Source: Candidatus Levyibacteriota bacterium
GTDB taxonomy: Bacteria; Patescibacteriota; Microgenomatia; Levybacterales; UBA12049
DNA: 6,081 bases
NCBI GenBank assembly: GCA_003173995.1
Contig: PRDT01000009.1
Coordinates: 1-6,081, forward strand
Reading direction: 5' to 3'
The notes below the pieces were generated by a model. It saw only the letters and a list, made by a program, of their open reading frames with translations, had not been told where the DNA came from and did no database searches. Below are positions 1 to 5,020 of the stretch, one piece after another. How positions within the stretch are numbered: position 1 is the stretch's first letter; each line of letters begins with the position of its first letter. The position numbers and the translations under genes are program-made.

Positions 1-380
1 CCCGTGAAGAACCGCGGGAAAATCATCCCAAGGAGGCTCATGACACCGAATACCGCACCGGTCAGAACAGCTGCCACCGCGACCCCTTGAAGGTCAAACA
101 GTGCAACGAACGGACCGATCATGGCCCCGACGGCCAAGTCCATCAGCAGGACGCATACCGCACTAACCAAAGGCTTATCAACAGCCGCACCGATTGAGCC
201 AAATAGTAAGGCTACAACCAGCGTGCCGATGAGCAGCCACCAAGTCATTGGCCAACTGTAAGTCAGAATGGCGCCACCAGTCACCACGGCGAGGCCGAGG
301 ATCGTGAATAGCACGATGTACCGCACAAAAGCCGCTTGGCTGATACGCGGGCCACTGTTGACGACGGGCATGTCAAACAC
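1..380 (-). CDS. Bax inhibitor-1/YccA-like membrane protein (3' part cut off by window edge)
   Basis: Only the first 126 codons are visible; the frame is open to base 1. The product is very hydrophobic, with membrane segments at about residues 20-41, 46-67, 70-95 and 99-121. The stretch around residues 85-126, with GAMIGPFVALF and then VLTGAVFGVMSLLGMIFPRFF, resembles the part of Bax inhibitor-1/YccA proteins where a glycine/proline turn precedes a helix ending in a 'FG-x-MSL-x-G' motif. Members of that family are inner-membrane proteins linked to ion leak and stress survival, but no specific role can be read here. The start is taken as GTG at 380 because AAGGAG lies 7 bases upstream (388-393); the in-frame ATG at 371 would be too far from it. 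Codons end in G or C far more often than in the genes to the right of 1600. It is transcribed from the promoter at 648-676 through a long structured leader. The family call is by memory of motifs, without a search. Confidence 0.6.
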   Translation of the reverse strand, partial: MFDMPVVNSGPRISQAAFVRYIVLFTILGLAVVTGGAILTYSWPMTWWLLIGTLVVALLFGSIGAAVDKPLVSAVCVLLMDLAVGAMIGPFVALFDLQGVAVAAVLTGAVFGVMSLLGMIFPRFFT

Positions 381-387
381 GTTCTTT

Positions 388-393
388 CTCCTT
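388..393 (-). promoter_or_regulatory. Ribosome binding site deciding the GTG start at 380
   Basis: The minus strand reads AAGGAG with 7 bases before GTG at 380 and 16 bases before the in-frame ATG at 371. This spacing favours the GTG. Confidence 0.7.
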
Positions 394-506
394 GTTGAAA
401 GGCGTTCTGCTGCACAATTCACACTGTTGATTCAGTGCCAGGACGCAACATTTCCTGCGAATGGTTTCCCTGTTGTACTTGCGCACAACCTCCCTTCTAG
501 TGGTCA

Positions 507-551
507 ACCAGTCGAGTAAAAAAGCAAAATTTACTTTCTTACTGCACTGGT
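507..551 (-). promoter_or_regulatory. Long hairpin in leader A
   Basis: The arms are ACCAGT-CG-AGTAAAAAAG (507-524) and CTTTCTTACT-GC-ACTGGT (534-551) around a 9-base loop. In the RNA this gives 6 + 10 base pairs, one of them G-U, interrupted by one 2x2 internal loop. No U-run follows it, so it does not look like a terminator. Confidence 0.65.
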
Positions 552-582
552 CAACAACCGAAAAGAGATTAGTTCATAGGTA

Positions 583-593
583 TGTAAAAGAGC
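583..593 (-). promoter_or_regulatory. boxA-like element in leader A
   Basis: The minus strand reads GCTCTTTTACA, which matches the bacterial boxA core (GCTCTTTAACA in E. coli rRNA leaders) at 10 of 11 positions. boxA is the binding site of the NusB-NusE (S10) antitermination complex. The match is short, and its position just after a terminator hairpin is unusual, so the assignment is tentative. Confidence 0.35.
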
Positions 594-601
594 TTACAAA
601 A

Positions 602-630
602 CCAAAAAAACATACCGCTAAAGGTATGTT
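602..630 (-). terminator. Intrinsic terminator hairpin just after promoter A
   Basis: On the minus strand AACATACC-TTTAGC-GGTATGTT forms a perfect 8-bp stem with a 6-base loop, followed by a U-run. It begins about 11 nt after the predicted start site and ends near nt 38. It would therefore release a very short RNA or act as an attenuator before the leader of the 380-1 gene. A related hairpin sits at 1471-1495. Confidence 0.65.
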
Positions 631-647
631 CTCAATCTTGTAGGGAA

Positions 648-676
648 ATTTTATCAAATGGAACACTATAAGTCAA
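648..676 (-). promoter_or_regulatory. Promoter A for the Bax inhibitor-like gene
   Basis: The -35 is TTGACT (671-676) and the -10 is TAAAAT (648-653), separated by exactly 17 bases. The start site is expected near 641. The -35 and -10 boxes are identical to those of promoter B (1515-1543), and both share the 15-mer CACTATAAGTCAAAA on the plus strand. Confidence 0.75.
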
Positions 677-694
677 AATTATCGCGAGACAAAG

Positions 695-824
695 AAAAAA
701 GCGCTAAATCAAAATCATGGTATCAATACCATCAAACCGCACTCGGTTTGCGTATATATAACATGACCAAAATGATCAGCGCTTCCGCATAGATGCGGGT
801 CACCCTTTACCTATGCGGAAGCAC
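695..824 (-). ncRNA. Cluster of inverted repeats ending in a U-run; 3' terminator region or candidate structured RNA
   Basis: This non-coding stretch lies between the stop at 838 and promoter A. Read leftwards it contains a perfect 12-bp inverted repeat (arms 781-792 and 811-822, extendable by a G-U and a G-C pair), a weaker hairpin at 764-778, a 7-bp stem with a 4-base loop at 733-750, and a 7-bp inverted repeat with a 2-base spacer at 717-732. The palindrome AGCGCT occurs at 778-783 and 700-705, and the second copy runs straight into six U residues (695-700). Pairing the two AGCGCT copies would make a branched terminator, but this competes with the end of the 12-bp stem. It may simply terminate the 838-1287 transcript. 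A separate RNA is possible but unproven; no promoter of its own was seen. Confidence 0.4.
781..822 (-). repeat. Perfect 12-bp inverted repeat
   Basis: GCTTCCGCATAG (781-792) and CTATGCGGAAGC (811-822) are exact reverse complements around an 18-base spacer. It starts about 15 bases after the stop of the 838-1287 gene. CCGCA/TGCGG within the left part gives a smaller alternative hairpin. There is no direct U-run, so by itself it is a weak terminator. Confidence 0.8.
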
Positions 825-837
825 CTTTCCCTAACCG

Positions 838-1287
838 TTAATCTTGGCTAGAGGTGTTCGTACTGCCTGGTATCTGCAGCAAACCAAGGACCACTGCAGA
901 CAGAAGCGTGAGCCAATTGTTGGATGTCAGCACCAAGAGCTCGGGTAGGAACCACGAGACTGCAAGGAGGCAGACAAACGACGCTGCGATAGCAAATGGA
1001 ATGTACAAGAGACACCCCACTACCAATCCAGCGACCGCGCCTTCTCCAGCTTGTCGCGAACGACTACCGAGAAGAGCTCCACCACCGGCGAGCGCTCCAA
1101 GAATGGCCAAATACGCCAACAAGGACACGTAGTCCAAGAGCGTAAGCACCAACACTACCAGAGCCGCAGCTCCAAGGTAGCTCCAGGGCCAGGGCAATCC
1201 TGACAGTGGATGGACGTAAAGCCACCCAAAGTAGTTGATCCCCAGCAACACTCCAACCGAGATCGCGAAGTTGACGACAAATCGCAT
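838..1287 (-). CDS. Small multi-pass membrane protein, family not recognised
   Basis: The product has 149 residues and is almost entirely hydrophobic. Membrane segments are likely at about residues 4-24, 36-52, 54-73, 83-110 and 117-138. A short basic loop (SRSRQ, 75-79) between the third and fourth suggests a cytoplasmic turn, and the C-terminal tail is polar (STNTSSQD). There are no catalytic motifs. ATG at 1287 is chosen because GGGGAG lies about 5 bases upstream; a GTG at 1332 in the same frame would add 15 polar residues and has no comparable site. Codons are rich in GTC, CTG, GGC-type endings, like the gene at 1-380 and unlike the genes from 1614 on. It has its own promoter (1515-1543) and structured leader. 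It could be an envelope or small transport-related protein; I cannot name a family. Confidence 0.75.
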   Translation of the reverse strand: MRFVVNFAISVGVLLGINYFGWLYVHPLSGLPWPWSYLGAAALVVLVLTLLDYVSLLAYLAILGALAGGGALLGSRSRQAGEGAVAGLVVGCLLYIPFAIAASFVCLLAVSWFLPELLVLTSNNWLTLLSAVVLGLLQIPGSTNTSSQD

Positions 1288-1383
1288 GTCTCTCCCCTTT
1301 CTGAGAGAATGGTTAGGACACGGGTGTGACACAGGCCTGCTTCGCTACGTCAGTAGCTACCGTTTGCACGGCCACCCAAAAGC

Positions 1384-1423
1384 AAGGCTACCAAAAGACA
1401 AAAAAATATCTTCTCGTAGCCTT
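1384..1423 (-). promoter_or_regulatory. Long hairpin in leader B
   Basis: Perfect 8-bp arms AAGGCTAC (1384-1391) and GTAGCCTT (1416-1423) are extended inward, after one mismatch, by six further pairs including a G-U. The 10-base loop is U-rich. On the RNA it is followed by GCUUUU, a weak U-run. It stands in the same place in the leader as the hairpin at 507-551. Confidence 0.6.
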
Positions 1424-1470
1424 ACTCTTGGAAAAAATTTTCCGCAATAAGTAAATGTGCTTATAAAATG

Positions 1471-1495
1471 AAAAAACATACCTCTAACGATATGC
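1471..1495 (-). terminator. Intrinsic terminator hairpin just after promoter B
   Basis: On the minus strand GCATATC-GTTAGA-GGTATGT pairs over 7 bp (two G-U pairs) and runs into a stretch of U. It begins about 13 nt after the predicted start site and its U-run ends near nt 38, the same position as in unit A. The loop and one arm differ from copy A while pairing is kept. Confidence 0.6.
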
Positions 1496-1514
1496 TTTCC
1501 ATCTTATGAGGGAG

Positions 1515-1543
1515 ATTTTACCAGACACCCCACTATAAGTCAA
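1515..1543 (-). promoter_or_regulatory. Promoter B for the 838-1287 gene
   Basis: TTGACT (1538-1543), 17 bases, TAAAAT (1515-1520). The start site is expected near 1508. Boxes and spacing are identical to promoter A. Confidence 0.75.
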
Positions 1544-1597
1544 AACACCTTGCTTCTTATCCCCAATCCCACACTTTCTTTTTTCCTTTACTTTTGG

Positions 1598-1603
1598 TAT
1601 ACT
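1598..1603 (+). promoter_or_regulatory. Extended -10 promoter for the 1614 gene
   Basis: TGGTATACT (1595-1603) is an extended -10 of the TGn type; no good -35 is visible. The ATG at 1614 lies 10 bases after the -10, so transcription starts at or within about 4 bases of the start codon. The same TGGTATACT occurs in the S1 gene promoter on the other strand. Confidence 0.6.
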
Positions 1604-1613
1604 ACCGGACATT

Positions 1614-2093
1614 ATGGGAAAAGGACCTGAATACCCACATTTTGGAAATGCTTCCTGGGCAGAGGCATTGACTCTTATTCGTGAAGGCTATCATGAGGGA
1701 GAATTTGCAGAAAGAGTTGCAACACCTCTAGAGTTTGCCGAAGCAATGCAGCGAGATGCTCGTAATGAATATAGATTTCGAGAGGGAGAAGATGTCGAAG
1801 CAATTATGGCAGGTACTGTTCTTCCACAAGATCCCGGAAGATTTGTATCAGCACTTCTTCAGACCGTTGAATCATTAGACTTCGCTCCAGCTGGAGTACG
1901 ACCAACAGATTATGCAGAGAATTGGAGACTATATGAACTTCTTGATGGACTTATGATGAAGGCTCATCCTGTGACAGCACGAGATCGACATGTTACCAAC
2001 ATCTCATTACAACCTAAGTTCCATGGAATAGCATACGAATCAATTTATAGAAGAGCGACAACATATCACCGAAGAACTGGACCTGCACAATAA
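1614..2093 (+). CDS. Hypothetical protein, 159 residues
   Basis: I do not recognise this protein. It is soluble, with no signal peptide or membrane segment, and is mixed-charge with mainly helical-looking stretches (about residues 14-31, 39-51 and 100-117) and a basic C-terminal end (YRRATTYHRR). Conspicuous aromatic and acidic residues occur in the N-terminal half (WAEALTLIREGYHEGEF). The ATG at 1614 is only 10 bases downstream of an extended -10 box and there is no Shine-Dalgarno sequence, so the mRNA is probably leaderless. Codons are A/T-rich (GGA, CTT, GAA, AGA), like the other genes to its right. It ends tail to tail with the S1-domain gene, the two stop codons being only 2 bases apart. 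Confidence 0.8.
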   Translation: MGKGPEYPHFGNASWAEALTLIREGYHEGEFAERVATPLEFAEAMQRDARNEYRFREGEDVEAIMAGTVLPQDPGRFVSALLQTVESLDFAPAGVRPTDYAENWRLYELLDGLMMKAHPVTARDRHVTNISLQPKFHGIAYESIYRRATTYHRRTGPAQ

Positions 2094-2095
2094 TC

Positions 2096-3184
2096 CTATC
2101 TATACATCAAAGGCTTTTCAAGAAGGACTGGAGTCAAAAGTACTTTTCTCTTTCGTGCATCTACCTGAATAACAGTTGCTTGGATACTTTGTCCGACTTC
2201 ATATTTGGTGGTTGGTGGAATTTTTTCTTTGCGAATTGTGCCCTCAACGGTTGTCTCCCCTACTTTTCCTAAGTCCAAGGTCACACCATTTTCATCAATC
2301 GCGGTAATTGTTCCACTGACCTTCTTATCAACTGGATATGCTTTGACAATTTCTTCAAATGGATCACTACTGAGTCTCTTAATAGAGAGGTCCAGCCTTT
2401 TTGCGTCAGCATCAGAGCCAACAACCACTGCCTCAACTGTCTCTCCTACACTAAATCGTGAAGCCAAATCCTCTACTTTTTCCCAAGAGACTTCAGAAAT
2501 ATGAACGAGAGCTTCAAGTGATATATCTTTCCCTTCAATGGGAAGGCTGACAAAAATACCAAATGTCGTAATACCCGAAACTTTTCCACTAACTTTGGTA
2601 CCTGACTTAAGACTTGAAATTGCTTTCTTGAATTCTTCTTCAGTAAGAATGCCTTTTTGAGAGAAAATAACTTTTTTCTGTTCGCGGTTGAGGTCAACAA
2701 TACTTGCTTTGATAGTCTTTCCAACTAATTCGTCAGTATCTTCTGTGCCATTGACATGTGAATTAGGCAAAAATCCTGAGATACCACTATCTGCGTCAAC
2801 AACAAATCCACCTTTTGTTGACTCAGTCACATTTACTGAAATTTTTTCGCCACTTTTAAGAAGCTCTTCTAAAAGCTTCCATGTTTCATTCTCAGCAAAT
2901 CGTCGCAAAGAAACAACTGGATATCCTTGTTCGGATTCTGGACTGAGCACTGTTGCTTCAACTTTCTCCCCTACTTTGAGTAACTTGAGTAAATGCTTGA
3001 GAATTCTTCTGTCTTTTTCCATAACAACCGCTTCTGTCTTTGCACCAACATCGAGAAGAATCTCTTGAGGATTCATTTTAGTAATAGTACCCGTAACAGC
3101 TTGTCCTTTTTGAAGCGCAATAAATTGAGTTTTGTGAGCTGCCATCAGCTCAGCCATTGAGGTTGCTTTAGTAGTTGTTGCCAT
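2096..3184 (-). CDS. rpsA: S1 RNA-binding domain protein (30S ribosomal protein S1 homologue)
   Basis: The product has 362 residues with four S1-type OB-fold repeats at about 26-95, 111-177, 194-271 and 286-352. The third is the most typical (TTFGIFVSL followed by ALVHISEVSW). The second has the family pattern GGFVVDADSGISGFLPNSHV, and the first ends with PVVSLRR. Ribosomal S1 binds mRNA and helps bring it to the 30S subunit. E. coli S1 has six repeats; short S1 proteins with about four are common in Patescibacteria and several other phyla, so this is probably the ribosomal S1 of the organism, although a general S1-domain protein cannot be excluded. The first 25 residues are a short polar helix. 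The start is ATG at 3184; an AAGGGA sequence lies 14 bases upstream. It is the only gene in the right part of the window with a leader of about 30 nt. Confidence 0.88.
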   Translation of the reverse strand: MATTTKATSMAELMAAHKTQFIALQKGQAVTGTITKMNPQEILLDVGAKTEAVVMEKDRRILKHLLKLLKVGEKVEATVLSPESEQGYPVVSLRRFAENETWKLLEELLKSGEKISVNVTESTKGGFVVDADSGISGFLPNSHVNGTEDTDELVGKTIKASIVDLNREQKKVIFSQKGILTEEEFKKAISSLKSGTKVSGKVSGITTFGIFVSLPIEGKDISLEALVHISEVSWEKVEDLASRFSVGETVEAVVVGSDADAKRLDLSIKRLSSDPFEEIVKAYPVDKKVSGTITAIDENGVTLDLGKVGETTVEGTIRKEKIPPTTKYEVGQSIQATVIQVDARKRKVLLTPVLLEKPLMYR

Positions 3185-3198
3185 AAAATCTCATGAAG

Positions 3199-3204
3199 TC
3201 CCTT
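3199..3204 (-). promoter_or_regulatory. Shine-Dalgarno-like AAGGGA in the S1 leader
   Basis: AAGGGA lies 14 bases before the S1 start codon (long) and 4 bases before another ATG at 3194. That ATG opens a nine-codon frame (3168-3194, including stop) overlapping the S1 start. Which ATG the site serves is unclear. Confidence 0.4.
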
Positions 3205-3220
3205 TCAAAATGCTGAGATC

Positions 3221-3249
3221 AGTATACCAGAAAAGCTGAGTATTAGCAA
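3221..3249 (-). promoter_or_regulatory. Promoter of the S1 gene
   Basis: -35 TTGCTA (3244-3249), 17 bases, extended -10 TGG-TATACT (3221-3229). The start site is expected near 3214, giving a leader of about 30 nt. Confidence 0.65.
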
Positions 3250-3255
3250 TGAACG

Positions 3256-3284
3256 TTGAAAAAAATATTTGGAAGTACTATAAT
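3256..3284 (+). promoter_or_regulatory. Promoter of the 3293 gene
   Basis: TTGAAA (3256-3261), 17 bases, TATAAT (3279-3284). The expected start site (about 3291) is within 2 bases of the ATG at 3293. The -35 boxes of this and the divergent S1 promoter are only 6 bases apart, so the two polymerases would compete. Confidence 0.75.
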
Positions 3285-3292
3285 CCCCTTTT

Positions 3293-3781
3293 ATGGCTGC
3301 AATACAAGATCAAGAAGGCAGAAGAGGATTATTTGGTGAGACGACTACTGAATATGCTTTGACTTTATCTCGGGATGTTGATGTCGTTGTAAATCAAGTT
3401 TACCAACACATTGTTGATAGATTCGATCCAAATGGTGGAGTTCTTCAATACTTACATGTTTTAAGAGGTTGGTTACCACTCAGCCTGGAAGAGGCAAGAA
3501 CTCAATTAGTTGAACGATTTCGTGAGCCCTTACAACTTCACTATGGTATTGTAGAAGCAACACTTCATGATCCTCATGTAACATTTACAACTGGTGGATT
3601 GCAGATTAGAAAACCCGGAGAACCTCGTGCTGCTTGGAGAATGGATCTTAATATGACTCTTGTAGAAAGAAAGGGAGATGGTAATGTTAGACATGATCCT
3701 GCTACTAATACATTTGTAGGAGGTGTTAAAGGAATTTTTGGTACCCCACTCTCCTTAACTTTACGCCAGCTGGCTGGTTAG
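3293..3781 (+). CDS. Hypothetical protein, 162 residues, probably leaderless
   Basis: I do not recognise this protein. It is soluble with no signal peptide or membrane segment. The N-terminal part (to about residue 80) looks helical with acidic and aromatic residues (VVNQVYQHIVDRF, SLEEARTQLVERFREPL). The rest looks like beta strands (IVEATLHDPHVTFTTGGLQIRK, AAWRMDLNMTLVERK), ending in a glycine-rich turn (FVGGVKGIFGTPL). A helix-then-sheet layout is inferred from this pattern only. The ATG at 3293 lies 8 bases after a consensus -10 box with no Shine-Dalgarno sequence, so translation is probably leaderless. Its promoter is divergent from that of the S1 gene. At its 3' end its TAG overlaps the TAA of the oppositely oriented gene in the four bases TTAG (3778-3781). 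Confidence 0.8.
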   Translation: MAAIQDQEGRRGLFGETTTEYALTLSRDVDVVVNQVYQHIVDRFDPNGGVLQYLHVLRGWLPLSLEEARTQLVERFREPLQLHYGIVEATLHDPHVTFTTGGLQIRKPGEPRAAWRMDLNMTLVERKGDGNVRHDPATNTFVGGVKGIFGTPLSLTLRQLAG

Positions 3782-4413
3782 GCTGCCAACCGCATTTGCA
3801 GACCATCATCTGGATGAGGACTAATATCCCCTCCTTGCTGTACAGTAACTACATAATGCTCTAATCTTTTTCCTGATAGTCTTGCTACCCACACAAATTC
3901 TGAACCTGGATTGCTGTCTGTATTTACAGTTGTATTCATCCACACATTATCTTGAATACCTCTCTCAACTCGATGTGCCATAAGCCAGGGCTCATCCTCT
4001 CTCTTCCCTCCATGGAGAGCCACTTGATAACCATAGATGAAATAACCATTTCTCCCGTCATCCAATTCGTATCGAGCTACTTCAAATCTATAGGAAGCAT
4101 CCATTGTGTATGGCACATGAAGCACTCGTTCTTGTTGGATATATGAAACATCTCTTCCAGGAAAAGAAAATGTCACTTCATCTCCTTGTGTAGCGCTTGA
4201 TCTGATAAGCCAATCCCCAATATCAGCAACAAAATGACCCGTTTCAGGAATGTGAGCACTGGTGAGTTTATATGCACGTGCAAGATCTTCTGCTTTCTCA
4301 GCAAAAAACCCAGCAGCAAGCTCCTTGCCCGATCCTACAACATGCATTGCAGGCCGTTGATCATTAGTAACAACACTCCACCCATTGGAGAGTGCTTTTT
4401 CTCGTAAAGCCAT
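3778..4413 (-). CDS. Hypothetical protein, 211 residues, probably leaderless
   Basis: I do not recognise this protein. It is soluble and rich in Trp, Tyr and charged residues. The first 70 residues look mixed helical (ELAAGFFAEKAEDLARAYKL), and the rest look like alternating beta strands (VTFSFPGRDVSYIQQERVLHVPYTM, YRFEVARYEL, GYFIYGYQVAL, FVWVARLSGKRLEHYVVTVQQ). This suggests a beta-sandwich or barrel-like fold, which is inference. The start is set at ATG 4413 rather than the longer in-frame TTG at 4440. A near-perfect promoter (TTGACA-17-TACAAT) has its -10 at 4425-4430, so the upstream nine codons overlap the promoter and cannot be on the mRNA. The expected start site is within about 5 bases of this ATG, and there is no Shine-Dalgarno sequence. 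Its stop overlaps that of the convergent 3293-3781 gene. Confidence 0.82.
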   Translation of the reverse strand: MALREKALSNGWSVVTNDQRPAMHVVGSGKELAAGFFAEKAEDLARAYKLTSAHIPETGHFVADIGDWLIRSSATQGDEVTFSFPGRDVSYIQQERVLHVPYTMDASYRFEVARYELDDGRNGYFIYGYQVALHGGKREDEPWLMAHRVERGIQDNVWMNTTVNTDSNPGSEFVWVARLSGKRLEHYVVTVQQGGDISPHPDDGLQMRLAA

Positions 4414-4424
4414 GGCCACGAAGC

Positions 4425-4453
4425 ATTGTAGAAGGCTCAAAGGTTATTGTCAA
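4425..4453 (-). promoter_or_regulatory. Near-consensus promoter of the 4413 gene
   Basis: TTGACA (4448-4453), 17 bases, TACAAT (4425-4430): the best match to the sigma70 consensus in the window. It shows that the true start is the ATG at 4413. Confidence 0.8.
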
Positions 4454-4480
4454 CAGGCACAAAATTTCCAAGATATGAAG

Positions 4481-4966
4481 CTAGTCATGGGTCTGCACGG
4501 TATATGTTATTGGCTCGTAAATAACCTCTCTCACTATAGTTATTCCTTGTTGTTCTGCCTCTTCCCAAACAGCAGCAGCAGTCTTATCCGTAGGGCCAAG
4601 AAGTTGTAAATCCAAATCACTTCCATCCTCTCTTACCCAAAAAAGAGCATGATTGAGAGGATCACCTTGAGCTGTCTCAGAGACAACATGGACAACACCA
4701 TTGTCCCACACAATGACAGAAACCCTCGGAAGAGTTTCATCTCGAAATGTTCTTTGAGAAGTTACTCCATTAACATGATACTCATCTGAAACTCGATCAA
4801 GTGCTCTTAACATTTCTGTATACGGTTGCCGTCCTGCAGTTGGAGTAAGCAATGCACGAGGAGCCGTTCCTTCTCCTAAAAATTGAGAAAGAAATTGTGC
4901 AGCAACTTGCTGTCTCTGGACACCTCTTCCATCAAATTGTCCTGACACTTCAACACCTAAAGCCAT
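4481..4966 (-). CDS. Hypothetical protein, 161 residues
   Basis: I do not recognise this protein. It is soluble with no signal peptide. The N-terminal part is polar with a Gln-rich helix (VQRQQVAAQFLSQFL, residues 16-30) and a likely helix at about 50-63. The middle has strands (VSVIVWDNGVVHVVSE, NHALFWVREDGSDLDLQLLG), then a helix (TAAAVWEEAEQQG), and it ends on strands (TIVREVIYEPITYTVQ). It is similar in size and codon use to its neighbours, but I see no clear sequence similarity to them. The ATG at 4966 follows a promoter (TTGCAT-17-TAGAAT, 4987-5015) with an expected leader of about 14 nt and no Shine-Dalgarno sequence. It lies in the same direction as the genes on both sides, each of which has its own promoter. 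Confidence 0.78.
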   Translation of the reverse strand: MALGVEVSGQFDGRGVQRQQVAAQFLSQFLGEGTAPRALLTPTAGRQPYTEMLRALDRVSDEYHVNGVTSQRTFRDETLPRVSVIVWDNGVVHVVSETAQGDPLNHALFWVREDGSDLDLQLLGPTDKTAAAVWEEAEQQGITIVREVIYEPITYTVQTHD

Positions 4967-4986
4967 ACTTGTAAAACAGGAAGGCT

Positions 4987-5015
4987 ATTCTACCTCTTTT
5001 TGAAGCTAAATGCAA
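4987..5015 (-). promoter_or_regulatory. Promoter of the 4966 gene
   Basis: TTGCAT (5010-5015), 17 bases, TAGAAT (4987-4992). The start site is expected near 4980. The stop of the upstream gene (5021) is only 5 bases before the -35. Confidence 0.55.
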
Positions 5016-5020
5016 ATTAC

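Larger units (their letters stand above)
381..641 (-). promoter_or_regulatory. Structured leader of the Bax inhibitor-like gene (leader A)
   Basis: This stretch has no convincing gene and is expected to be transcribed leftwards from about base 641. In order on the RNA it holds a terminator hairpin (602-630), a boxA-like sequence (583-593), a long hairpin (507-551), and three small inverted repeats at 472-489 (GTTGT/ACAAC), 439-457 (CAGGA/TCCTG) and 422-437 (CACTG/CAGTG), then the Shine-Dalgarno sequence. GGTATGT occurs at 579-585 and 623-629 on the plus strand, so the 3' arm of the terminator (610-616) could pair with either copy. The order of elements matches the leader of the gene at 838-1287 although most of the sequence differs. 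The function is inferred to be regulatory; no known riboswitch was recognised. Confidence 0.5.
1288..1508 (-). promoter_or_regulatory. Structured leader of the 838-1287 membrane gene (leader B)
   Basis: No separate gene is supported here. Read leftwards it has a terminator hairpin (1471-1495), the sequence AAGCACATTTA (1452-1462), a palindromic AT-rich stretch (1430-1443), a long hairpin (1384-1423), and small stem-loops at 1360-1371 (CCGT/ACGG closing a GCAA loop on the RNA) and 1344-1357 (GCTAC/GTAGC). A possible outer stem joins GGGTG (1373-1377) and CACCC (1322-1326). The core GTAGC/GCTAC occurs four times (1344, 1353, 1387, 1416), so alternative pairings exist. The leader ends in GGGGAG before the ATG. 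The order of elements matches leader A. The regulatory role is inferred. Confidence 0.5.

Noticed and set aside
268..643. Plus-strand frames over the Bax inhibitor-like gene and leader A
   Set aside because: They overlap each other and cross the hairpins; no promoter or Shine-Dalgarno sequence fits, and the minus-strand evidence is better.
695..824. Integron attC site or transposon end
   Set aside because: The repeats are local hairpins without the conserved core sites of attC, there is no integrase or transposase in the window, and no target-site duplication was seen.
854..1132. Open frame on the plus strand opposite the membrane protein gene
   Set aside because: It lies within the minus-strand gene, has no promoter or ribosome binding site, and its translation is rich in Arg, Pro and Thr, as expected of an antisense shadow of a hydrophobic gene.
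1288..1332. Upstream GTG start at 1332 for the membrane protein
   Set aside because: It would add a polar 15-residue stretch and bury the strong GGGGAG site that serves the ATG at 1287.
602..1543. CRISPR array or insertion-sequence ends
   Set aside because: There are only two diverged copies, about 865 bases apart, each with a gene between and promoter-like content; neither regular spacers nor terminal inverted repeats fit.
2205..3068. Open frames on the plus strand (and a second minus frame at 2473-2724) within the S1 gene
   Set aside because: They overlap four clear S1 domains and have no start signals of their own.
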